From positions 1-59,259 of the forward strand of contig NZ_SPQP01000025.1 in NCBI RefSeq assembly GCF_004571075.1: 59,259 bases of DNA, in the 5' to 3' direction. Source of the stretch: Blastococcus sp. TF02A-35. GTDB taxonomy: Bacteria > Actinomycetota > Actinomycetes > Mycobacteriales > Geodermatophilaceae. The position numbers and the translations under genes were made by a program. Below, piece by piece: positions 25,275 through 31,995 of this stretch. How positions within the stretch are numbered: position 1 is the stretch's first letter; each line of letters opens with the position of its first letter. The notes beneath the pieces are model-generated. The model searched no databases. It saw only the letters and a list, made by a program, of their open reading frames with translations, and was not told where the DNA came from.

Positions 25275-25762
25275 GCGGCCTCGAGCAGCCGAAGCACGCC
25301 GACGACGCCGCGGCGGCCGCGCCCATCGTGAGCACGGCGCCCGCGGCCGCGCCGCAGCACCGCTGGTGGTCCTCGATCCCCTCGCACCTGGGGCGCGCCC
25401 GCACCTCGACGGTGGTGCTCGCGGTGCTGTTCGTCGGGATCTTCGCGCTCTACCTGCAGGTGAAGCCGCCGGACCCGAACGCCCCGGCGCCGCGGGAGAC
25501 CTCCGTCGAGCAGCCGACCACCCCGACGACGACGGAACCGGCACCCACGACCACCGAGCCGGTCCCGACGACCGACGAGGACGACCGGACGACGAGCACG
25601 CCCACGCCGACCCGGACCCCCACGCCGACGACCGGCCCGCAGACCGGCTCGGAACCCGAGCCCGAGCCGGAGGAGCCGACGACCGTGCCCGAGCCGTCGG
25701 CCCGCACGACCCCCGACTCGCCCGGCGGGAGCACGCCGACCACGGTCAGCCCGCCGGGCTGA
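25271..25762 (+). CDS. Single-span membrane protein with Thr/Pro-rich tail
   Basis: A 163-residue protein not assignable to a family. A 46-residue cytoplasmic N-terminus is followed by one membrane helix (TSTVVLAVLFVGIFALYLQV). An outside tail of about 95 residues is dominated by Thr, Pro, Glu and Ser (repeated TTTEP, PTPTRTPTPTT). Such tails are often O-mannosylated in actinobacteria, or span the cell wall. Coupled to the MscS gene by an ATGA overlap, it may be an accessory of that channel; this is inference. Confidence 0.65.
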   Translation: MSGLEQPKHADDAAAAAPIVSTAPAAAPQHRWWSSIPSHLGRARTSTVVLAVLFVGIFALYLQVKPPDPNAPAPRETSVEQPTTPTTTEPAPTTTEPVPTTDEDDRTTSTPTPTRTPTPTTGPQTGSEPEPEPEEPTTVPEPSARTTPDSPGGSTPTTVSPPG

Positions 25763-25768
25763 CCTGGC

Positions 25769-26797
25769 TCAGAACGTCGTGACGACGGCGATGCCGGGCC
25801 GCCGGCCGACCTCGGCCAGCGCGGTCCCGGCATCGTCGAGCGCGAGCTCGCGGGTGACCAGCGGCCGGGGGTCCAGCCGGCCTGCGGCGATGAGCCCGAG
25901 CAGCTCGGGGTAGGCGTGCGCGGCCATGCCGTGGCTGCCCAGCACCTGCAGCTCGAGGGCGATGACCCGTTCCATCGGCACCTCGGCCCGCCCCTGCTCC
26001 GGCGGCAGCAGGCCCACCTGCACGTGCCGGCCGCGGGGGCGGAGGCTGCGCACGGAGCCGGCGCACGTCGCCGGGGCACCGAGCGCGTCGAGGGAGACGT
26101 GCGCACCGCCGCCGGTCAGCTCGGCGACCGCGGCCGGGACGTCGCCCGCGCCGTCCACCACGTGCTCCGCCCCGAGCGCACGGGCGAGCTCGAGCGCACC
26201 GGGGGCGACGTCGACCGCCACGACGCGCGCGCCCGCGGCCACGGCGACCTGGACGGCGGAGAGGCCGACGCCGCCGCAGCCGTGCACGGCCACCCACTCG
26301 CCGGGCCGCACCTGGCCGACGTGCACGACGGCCCGGAAGGCGGTGGCGTAGCGGCAGCCCAGCGCGGCCGCGGTGGAGAGCTCCAGCTCGTCGGGGACGG
26401 CCACCAGGTTGACGTCGGCGGCGTCCAGGGCGACGAGCCCGGCCAGCGACCCCCAGTGGGTGAAGCCCGGCTGCGTCTGGCGGGCGCACACCTGGTGCTC
26501 GCCCGCCGCGCACTGCGCGCACCGGCCGCAGGCGTTCACGAACGGCACCGTGACGCGGTCGCCGACCCGCCAGCCCGCGACGCCGTCGCCCACGGCCGCG
26601 ACCGTCCCGGCCAGCTCGTGGCCCGGCACGTGCGGAAGGACGACGTCGGCGTCGTGGCCCTGCCAGGCGTGCCAGTCGCTGCGGCAGATGCCGCTGGCGC
26701 CCACCTCGACGACGACGCCGCCCGGCGCCGGGACCGGGTCGGGTACCTCCCGCACCTCGAGCGGACCGCCGAAGGACTCGAACACCAGTGCGCGCAC
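25769..26797 (-). CDS. Zinc-dependent alcohol dehydrogenase (MDR family)
   Basis: A 342-residue medium-chain dehydrogenase using NAD(P). Catalytic zinc ligands are Cys38 (SGICRSDW) and His60-Glu61 (PGHELAG). The structural zinc loop has four Cys (90, 93, 96, 104; CGRCAQCAAGEHQVC). The nucleotide-binding turn is GCGGVGLSAVQVAVAAGA. It starts with GTG at 26797 (MRALVFESFG). Substrate specificity cannot be read. It is divergent from the riboswitch-controlled methionine genes, with about 85 bp between its start and the riboswitch promoter. Confidence 0.9.
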   Translation of the reverse strand: MRALVFESFGGPLEVREVPDPVPAPGGVVVEVGASGICRSDWHAWQGHDADVVLPHVPGHELAGTVAAVGDGVAGWRVGDRVTVPFVNACGRCAQCAAGEHQVCARQTQPGFTHWGSLAGLVALDAADVNLVAVPDELELSTAAALGCRYATAFRAVVHVGQVRPGEWVAVHGCGGVGLSAVQVAVAAGARVVAVDVAPGALELARALGAEHVVDGAGDVPAAVAELTGGGAHVSLDALGAPATCAGSVRSLRPRGRHVQVGLLPPEQGRAEVPMERVIALELQVLGSHGMAAHAYPELLGLIAAGRLDPRPLVTRELALDDAGTALAEVGRRPGIAVVTTF

Positions 26798-26859
26798 GGG
26801 CCCAGCCTGCCGTGCCGCCCGCCGGGCCTCCGCCCAGGCCCACTGCGTGGGACGGATGT

Positions 26860-26888
26860 TTCACGTGGGACAAGCGGGGCCCTAGTAT
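26860..26888 (+). promoter_or_regulatory. Probable promoter of the SAM-riboswitch metY-metX operon
   Basis: TTCACG (26860-26865) and TAGTAT (26883-26888) form a -35/-10-like pair with a 17-bp spacer, just before the riboswitch. TAGTAT is a good housekeeping-type -10 in a very GC-rich context. Confidence 0.55.
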
Positions 26889-26892
26889 CGGC

Positions 26893-27016
26893 GGTGGCTC
26901 ACGAGAGGCAGCGACAAGCACCTGGCTGGCTGCCCGGCAACCTCTACTCCGTCTGAGGTGCTCCCAGGGGAAGAGCCGGCCGGTCGGCGCCCGCCGTCCG
27001 GCAAGGACGGAGCTCC
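26893..27016 (+). ncRNA. SAM riboswitch, SAM-IV type
   Basis: The leader between 26893 and about 27016 carries the S-box core in SAM-IV layout: GGTGGCTCACGAGAGGCAGC, then GACAAGC, CCTGGCTGGCTGCCCGGCAA followed by CCTC, then GAGGTGCTCCCAGGGG. A downstream pseudoknot-like region (GCAAGGACGGAGCTCCCG) follows. The same arrangement precedes methionine genes in mycobacteria and other actinobacteria. It lies 40-160 bases upstream of metY and should switch the operon off when S-adenosylmethionine is plentiful. Confidence 0.85.
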
Positions 27017-27055
27017 CGTGCGCCGCGGGTCTCCGCGAGCGAGAGGAGACGGCGC

Positions 27056-28348
27056 ATGACCGACCCCCAGGCCTGGAGCTTCGAGACCCGGCAGATCCAC
27101 GCGGGCACCAGCCCCGACCCGACCACCGGGGCGCGCGCCCTGCCGATCTACGCGACCACGAGCTACCAGTTCCGCGACAGCCAGCACGCCGCGGACCTGT
27201 TCGCGCTGGCCGAGATGGGCAACATCTACACCCGGATCATGAACCCGACGCAGGACGCGCTGGAGCAGCGCGTGGCCTCGCTGGAGGGCGGCGTCGCCGC
27301 GCTCGCGGTCGCCTCCGGGCAGGCCGCCGAGACGCTGGCCATCCTCAACCTGGCCGAGGCAGGCGACCACGTCGTCGCCTCCGCCTCGCTGTACGGCGGC
27401 ACCTACAACCTGCTGCACCACTCGCTGCCCAAGCTGGGCATCACCGTCTCCTTCGTCGAGAACCCCGACGACCCGGAGAACTGGCAGTCCCTCGTGCAGG
27501 AGAACACCCGCGCCTTCTACGCCGAGAGCATCGGCAACCCGAAGGGCGACGTCCTCGACATCGAGACCGTCGCCGGCGTCGCGCACTCCAACGGCGTCCC
27601 GCTCATCGTGGACAACACCGTCGCCACGCCGTACCTGATCCGCCCCTTCGAGTTCGGCGCCGACGTCGTCGTGCACTCGGCGACGAAGTACCTCGGCGGC
27701 CACGGCACCGCGATCGCCGGGCTGATCGTCGACGGCGGCTCGTTCGACTGGCGCGGCGGCCGGCACCCCATGTTCACCACGCCCGACCCGACGTACCACG
27801 GCGTCGTCTACGCCGACCTCGGCGCGCCGGCCTACGCCCTCAAGGCGCGGGTGCAGCTGCTGCGGGACCTCGGGCCCGCCGTCTCGCCGTTCAACGCCTT
27901 CCTCATCGTGCAGGGCATCGAGACGCTGTCCCTGCGCATGGAGCGGCACGTGGCCAACGCCCAGCGGGTGGCCGAGTTCCTGGAGGCCCACGACGCCGTC
28001 GAGCGGGTCAACTACGCCGGCCTGCCCACCAACCAGTGGCACGCGGCCCAGCAGAAGTACGCCCCCAAGGGCGCCGGCGCCGTCCTCACCTTCGAGCTGC
28101 ACGGCGGCAAGGAGGCCGGCCAGCGGTTCGTGGAGGCCCTGGAGCTGCACAGCCACGTGGCCAACATCGGCGACGTGCGCAGCCTGGTCATCCACCCGGC
28201 GTCGACCACGCACTCGCAGCTCACGCCGGAGGAGCAGCTGACCACCGGCGTCACCCCGGGCCTGGTCCGGCTGGCCGTCGGCCTGGAGGGCATCGAGGAC
28301 ATCCTCGCCGACCTCGAGGCCGGCTTCCGCGCCGCCAAGGCAGCCTGA
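27056..28348 (+). CDS. metY: O-acetylhomoserine sulfhydrylase
   Basis: A 430-residue PLP enzyme of the Cys/Met metabolism family. It makes homocysteine from O-acetylhomoserine and sulfide (the same family also uses O-acetylserine). Landmarks are IYATTSYQF, YTRIMNPTQDALEQRVASLEGG, the cofactor loop IVDNTVATPYL, and SATKYLGGHG with the Schiff-base Lys211. The MetY-type insertion around VENPDDPENWQSLVQENT separates it from shorter cystathionine enzymes. It starts at ATG 27056 with GAGAGGAG upstream. It is the first gene after a SAM-IV-like riboswitch and is followed after 20 bp by metX, which supplies its substrate. Confidence 0.94.
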   Translation: MTDPQAWSFETRQIHAGTSPDPTTGARALPIYATTSYQFRDSQHAADLFALAEMGNIYTRIMNPTQDALEQRVASLEGGVAALAVASGQAAETLAILNLAEAGDHVVASASLYGGTYNLLHHSLPKLGITVSFVENPDDPENWQSLVQENTRAFYAESIGNPKGDVLDIETVAGVAHSNGVPLIVDNTVATPYLIRPFEFGADVVVHSATKYLGGHGTAIAGLIVDGGSFDWRGGRHPMFTTPDPTYHGVVYADLGAPAYALKARVQLLRDLGPAVSPFNAFLIVQGIETLSLRMERHVANAQRVAEFLEAHDAVERVNYAGLPTNQWHAAQQKYAPKGAGAVLTFELHGGKEAGQRFVEALELHSHVANIGDVRSLVIHPASTTHSQLTPEEQLTTGVTPGLVRLAVGLEGIEDILADLEAGFRAAKAA

Positions 28349-28368
28349 GCCACAGGGCAGCTGGGCAG

Positions 28369-29508
28369 ATGGGCGGGTGGGTCGAGGGGGACCCGGTCGG
28401 CGACCGGCGCTTCCTCGACCTGCCCGCCTTCTCCCCGGAGCGGGGCGGGCTCCTGCCGTCGGTCCGGGTCGCGTACGAGACCTGGGGGACCCTCGCCCCC
28501 GACGGCGGGAACGCGGTGCTGGTCGAGCACGCGCTGACCGGCGACAGCCACGTCGTCGGGGACGCGGGGCCCGGGCACCCCACACCGGGCTGGTGGAGCG
28601 GCATCGTCGGCCCCGGCGCGGCCCTGGACACCGACCGGTTCTTCGTCGTCTGCGCGAACGTCCTCGGCGGCTGCCAGGGGACGACGGGGCCGTCGTCGGC
28701 GGCCCCCGACGGCCGGCCCTGGGGGTCGCGGTTCCCGGAGGTCACCGTCGGCGACCAGGTGCGGGTCGAGGCGGCGCTGGCCGACGCGCTCGGCGTCGAC
28801 CGGTGGGCCTGCGTCGTCGGCGGGTCGATGGGCGGCATGCGGGCGCTGGAGTGGGCGGTGGCCGCGCCCGAGCGGGTGGCGTCGGTGTTCTTCCTCGCCT
28901 CGGCCGCCGTCGCCTCCGCCGACCAGATCGGCACGCAGACCACGCAGCAGGCGGCCGTGCGCGCCGACCCGCGCTGGCGCGGCGGCGACCACCGGCCCGA
29001 CGAGCAGCCGGTCGACGGCCTCGGCATCGCGCGCCGGATCGCCCACCTGACCTACCGCAGCGGGCTGGAGCTGGAGGCCCGGTTCGGCGCGCGGGTGCAG
29101 GACGACGGCCGCTACGCCGTGGCCTCCTACCTCGACCACCACGCCGAGAAGCTGGCCGCCCGGTTCGACGCCGGCAGCTACGTGGTGCTCACCGAGGCGA
29201 TGAACAGCTGGGACGTCGGCCGCGGCCGCGGCGGCGTGGAGGCCGCGCTGGGCCGGGTGACCGCTCGCGCGCTCGTCGCGGGCGTGGACACCGACCGGCT
29301 CTACCCGCCGGACCAGCAGCGGCGGGTCGCCGACGCCCTCGGCGTGCCGCTGCGGCTGATCACCTCGCCGTACGGGCACGACGGCTTCCTCATCGAGACC
29401 GGCGCCGTCGACGCGCTGCTCCGCGAGCTGCTCGGCGCGGGCGGCTACGACGGGTCGGCGGACGGTTCGAGGAACTCCAGCCGGTTGCCGAACGGGTCGG
29501 TCGCGTAG
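28369..29508 (+). CDS. metX: Homoserine O-acetyltransferase
   Basis: A 379-residue alpha/beta-hydrolase-fold acyltransferase, converting homoserine and acetyl-CoA to O-acetylhomoserine for methionine synthesis. The catalytic triad is visible as Ser153 (GGSMGGM), Asp309 (DTDRLYP) and His337 (YGHDGFL). Other landmarks are YETWGTL, LVEHALTGDSHV and ANVLGGCQGTTGPSS. The start ATG at 28369 leaves a 20-bp gap from metY, and both are under the riboswitch. Its last 64 bases overlap the end of the convergent MerR-VOC gene, so the extreme C-terminus (after LLRELLGAGGYDG) is antisense to that gene. Confidence 0.94.
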   Translation: MGGWVEGDPVGDRRFLDLPAFSPERGGLLPSVRVAYETWGTLAPDGGNAVLVEHALTGDSHVVGDAGPGHPTPGWWSGIVGPGAALDTDRFFVVCANVLGGCQGTTGPSSAAPDGRPWGSRFPEVTVGDQVRVEAALADALGVDRWACVVGGSMGGMRALEWAVAAPERVASVFFLASAAVASADQIGTQTTQQAAVRADPRWRGGDHRPDEQPVDGLGIARRIAHLTYRSGLELEARFGARVQDDGRYAVASYLDHHAEKLAARFDAGSYVVLTEAMNSWDVGRGRGGVEAALGRVTARALVAGVDTDRLYPPDQQRRVADALGVPLRLITSPYGHDGFLIETGAVDALLRELLGAGGYDGSADGSRNSSRLPNGSVA

Positions 29509-30242
29509 CAGCGGTCGTGGCCGGGGAAGTCGTCGTCCCAGGTGACCGGGTGCCCGGCCGACTCCAGCACCGCCGCGAGCTCCCGCAGCCCGGAGACCAG
29601 CAGGCCGGGGTGAGCCTTCTTCGCCGGGACGAACGGGTCCTCGGCGCCCAGGTGCACCTCCAGCCCGCCACCGCGGAACCAGCACCCGCCGCGGGCCGCC
29701 AGCACCGGCGGCTTCGCCAGCTCCTCCATGCCGAGCACGTCCCGCCAGAAGGCCCGGCACGCGTCCTCGCCGCCGGGCGGGATGGCGAGCTGGACGTGGT
29801 GCAGGGGCAGCAGCTCGAAGGCCGCGGGCGACGCGTCGGGCACGGTGCACTCTCCTCGCTGGCGCAGGATGCGCCGGTGGCGGTCGATCTTCCGGTCGAT
29901 GGCGCGCAGGTTCTCCCCGAGCAGGCCGACCCGCCGGCGCACCTCGGCCCGGTGCTCCAGCAGCATGGCCAGCCGCCCGGCGCGACCGGCCTCCCCGTGC
30001 CGGCGCAGCTCCGCGAACCGCCGCATCGTGGCGATCGGCATCCCGGTGGCCCGCAGCCGCAGGAGGAAGGCCAGCCGGTCGAGGTCCACCTGCCGGTACC
30101 GCCGCCGCCCGCCCGGGCTGCGGGCCACCGGCGGCAGCAGACCCTCCCGCTCGTAGTAGCGCAGCGTGTCGGCCGACAGGCCCGTGCGCGCGGTGACGAC
30201 GGCCAGGGCCATCCCGGGGTCGGCATCGTCCTCGCTCATCAC
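29445..30242 (-). CDS. MerR regulator fused to a VOC (glyoxalase/bleomycin-resistance) domain
   Basis: A 265-residue fusion. Residues 1-75 are a MerR DNA-binding domain (LSADTLRYYEREGLLPPVARSPGGRRRY, then FLLRLRATGMPIATMRRFAELR). Residues 76-130 form a dimerisation coiled coil. Residues 134-262 are a VOC domain (LLPLHHVQLAIPPGGEDACRAFWRDVLGM, then FPGHDRCYATDPFGNRLEFLEP). The VOC part may bind the inducer or act as an enzyme. The start is GTG 30242 or the adjacent ATG 30239. At the junction an in-frame GTG (29843) is preceded by GAGGAGAG, so a free 132-residue VOC protein could also be made. The promoter has a canonical MerR palindrome (30255-30276). Confidence 0.85.
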   Translation of the reverse strand: MMSEDDADPGMALAVVTARTGLSADTLRYYEREGLLPPVARSPGGRRRYRQVDLDRLAFLLRLRATGMPIATMRRFAELRRHGEAGRAGRLAMLLEHRAEVRRRVGLLGENLRAIDRKIDRHRRILRQRGECTVPDASPAAFELLPLHHVQLAIPPGGEDACRAFWRDVLGMEELAKPPVLAARGGCWFRGGGLEVHLGAEDPFVPAKKAHPGLLVSGLRELAAVLESAGHPVTWDDDFPGHDRCYATDPFGNRLEFLEPSADPS

Positions 30243-30247
30243 CGGTC

Positions 30248-30278
30248 ACGCTAGGACCTGGAGCGCGCTCCAGGTCAA
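30248..30278 (-). promoter_or_regulatory. MerR-type promoter with 19-bp spacer and perfect palindrome
   Basis: On the minus strand, -35 TTGACC (30278-30273) and -10 TAGCGT (30253-30248) are 19 bp apart. This is the over-long spacer typical of promoters that MerR proteins activate by DNA distortion. The spacer holds a 22-bp perfect palindrome at 30255-30276: GACCTGGAGCG followed by its exact complement. The -10 ends only 5 bases before the GTG start, so the transcript is probably leaderless. Confidence 0.85.
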
Positions 30279-30303
30279 GCACCGCTCCGGGGCCGGGCAG
30301 ACT

Positions 30304-31374
30304 GTGCCGGTGGACGACGACCTCCTCGCCCTGCGGGCCTCCTGCGAGCGCAGCCTGACCGGCCACGCGGACTGGCGGCCCGACGCCCTGCTCGCCGGGA
30401 TCCCCGCGGGCACGCGGCCGGACCGCTACGGCGACGGCGGCGTCGTCACCGAGCTGGAGAACGAGGTCGCCGAGGTCCTCGGCCTGCCCGCGGCGGTCTA
30501 CCTGCCCAGCGGTGTCATGGCGCAGCAGGCGGCGCTGCGCGTGCACGCCGACCGGAGCGGCCGGCGCACCGTCGTCTGCCACCCCGAGAGCCACCTGGTC
30601 TCGCACGAGGAGCAGGCCTTCGAGCGGCTGCACGGCATGGTGCTGCGACCGGCCGGCGACCGGCACGGGCTGCTCCTGCGGGCGGACCTCGACGCGGTGG
30701 CCGAGCGGCCGGCGGCGCTGCTGGTGGAGCTGCCGCAGCGCGACCTGGGTGGCCGGCTGCCCCCGTGGGCGGACCTGGTCGAGCAGGTGGGCTGGGCACG
30801 CCAGCGCGGCGCGGCCGCCCACCTGGACGGCGCCCGGCTGTGGGAGGCCTCCGCGGGCTACGACCGCACCCCGGCCGAGATCGCCGGCCTGTTCGACACC
30901 GTCTACGTCAGCTTCTACAAGGGGCTGGGCGCGCTGGCCGGGTGCTGCCTGGCCGGCCCCGAGGACGTCGTCGCCGAGGTCCGCGAGTGGCGCCGGCGGC
31001 TGGGCGGCACCCTGTTCGGCATGTGGCCGGGTGCGGCGTCGGCGCTGGGCTGCCTGCGCCGACGGCTGCCGCTGATGCCGGCCTACCTCGAGCGCGCCCG
31101 GGAGGTCGCCGCGGCCGTGCGGGACCTGCCCGGAGTCACCGTCGTCCCCGACCCGCCGCAGGCCCCGATGCTGCACCTGCTGCTGCGCACCACCCCGGAG
31201 CGGTTCACGGCCACCGCGCGCCGGCTGGCCACCGACGAGTCGCTGTGGACGTGGGCGCAGGCCGCGCGCACCGGGGACCCGTGCACCGTGCGGGTGGAGC
31301 TCGCCGTCGGCGACGCGACGCTGACGCTGACCGTGGCCGAGATCCGCGCCGCGGTCGCCGCCCTCGCCGGCTAG
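30304..31374 (+). CDS. Beta-eliminating lyase / threonine aldolase-family PLP enzyme
   Basis: A 356-residue PLP protein of the aromatic amino acid beta-eliminating lyase/threonine aldolase fold (fold type I). The Schiff-base Lys206 is in VSFYKGLGALAG. Other family blocks are YGDGGVVTELENEVAEVLG, YLPSGVMAQQAALRVH, HLDGARLWEA and LGGTLFGMWPGAASALG. Low-specificity threonine aldolases cleave threonine to glycine and acetaldehyde; sequence alone does not fix the substrate. Possible starts are GTG 30304 and GTG 30310. It is divergent from the MerR-VOC gene, whose operator lies between them, so it is a candidate target of that regulator. Its end overlaps the gamma-CA-like gene by 4 bp. Confidence 0.82.
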   Translation: MPVDDDLLALRASCERSLTGHADWRPDALLAGIPAGTRPDRYGDGGVVTELENEVAEVLGLPAAVYLPSGVMAQQAALRVHADRSGRRTVVCHPESHLVSHEEQAFERLHGMVLRPAGDRHGLLLRADLDAVAERPAALLVELPQRDLGGRLPPWADLVEQVGWARQRGAAAHLDGARLWEASAGYDRTPAEIAGLFDTVYVSFYKGLGALAGCCLAGPEDVVAEVREWRRRLGGTLFGMWPGAASALGCLRRRLPLMPAYLERAREVAAAVRDLPGVTVVPDPPQAPMLHLLLRTTPERFTATARRLATDESLWTWAQAARTGDPCTVRVELAVGDATLTLTVAEIRAAVAALAG

Positions 31375-31904
31375 CCCTCCAGGCGGCGCACCTGCCGCGC
31401 GGAGCCGAGCCGGTCGGTGTAGCTGATCGCGTTGCCCTGGATGTGCAGCTGGTCGTCGTCGGTGGCCTCGCGCAGTACCTTCGCGGGCACGCCCGCGATC
31501 AGCGAGCGCGGCGGGAAGACCTTGCCCTGGGTGACGACGGCGCCGGCGGCGACGATCGAGCCGGAGCCGATGTGCGCGCCGTTCATGACGATGCTGCCCA
31601 TGCCGACGAGCACGTCGTCGTCGATGCGGCAGCCGTGCAGGACCACCCGGTGCCCCACCGAGACCCGCTCCCCCACGACCAGCGGGAAGCCGGGGTCGGA
31701 GTGCAGCGTCGAGCCGTCCTGGACGTTGGAGTCGGCGCCGATCTCGATGACCTCGGCGTCGGCCCGGGCGACCGCGCCGTACCAGAGGCTCGACCGGGGG
31801 CCCATCGTCACCGCGCCCACGACGACCGCCGTCGGCGCGACGAACGCGCTGTCGTCGATCTGCGGGCTGCCGAAGTCCAGGGCGCCGATGAAGTTGTCCG
31901 TCAC
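31371..31904 (-). CDS. Gamma-carbonic anhydrase-like hexapeptide protein
   Basis: A 177-residue left-handed beta-helix protein. Hexapeptide rungs run from AFVAPTAVVVGAVTMG to VGMGSIVMNGAHIGSGSIVAAGAVV. Candidate metal ligands of gamma-class carbonic anhydrases appear in STLHSDPGF, VGHRV and VLHGC. The family forms trimers and may hydrate CO2 or act as an acyl-transferase relative; activity is often unproven in this subgroup (YrdA/PaaY-like). The start is GTG 31904 with a GGTGGGGG stretch upstream. It is convergent with the PLP lyase gene (4-bp overlap). Confidence 0.85.
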   Translation of the reverse strand: MTDNFIGALDFGSPQIDDSAFVAPTAVVVGAVTMGPRSSLWYGAVARADAEVIEIGADSNVQDGSTLHSDPGFPLVVGERVSVGHRVVLHGCRIDDDVLVGMGSIVMNGAHIGSGSIVAAGAVVTQGKVFPPRSLIAGVPAKVLREATDDDQLHIQGNAISYTDRLGSARQVRRLEG

Positions 31905-31995
31905 ACCCCCACCCCAGCACAGCGCGCGTCCGCACGTCGGGCCGGGGGCGGCGGCATAGCATCCCCGCGGACCAGCACGAGGACGGGGAAGCGCG

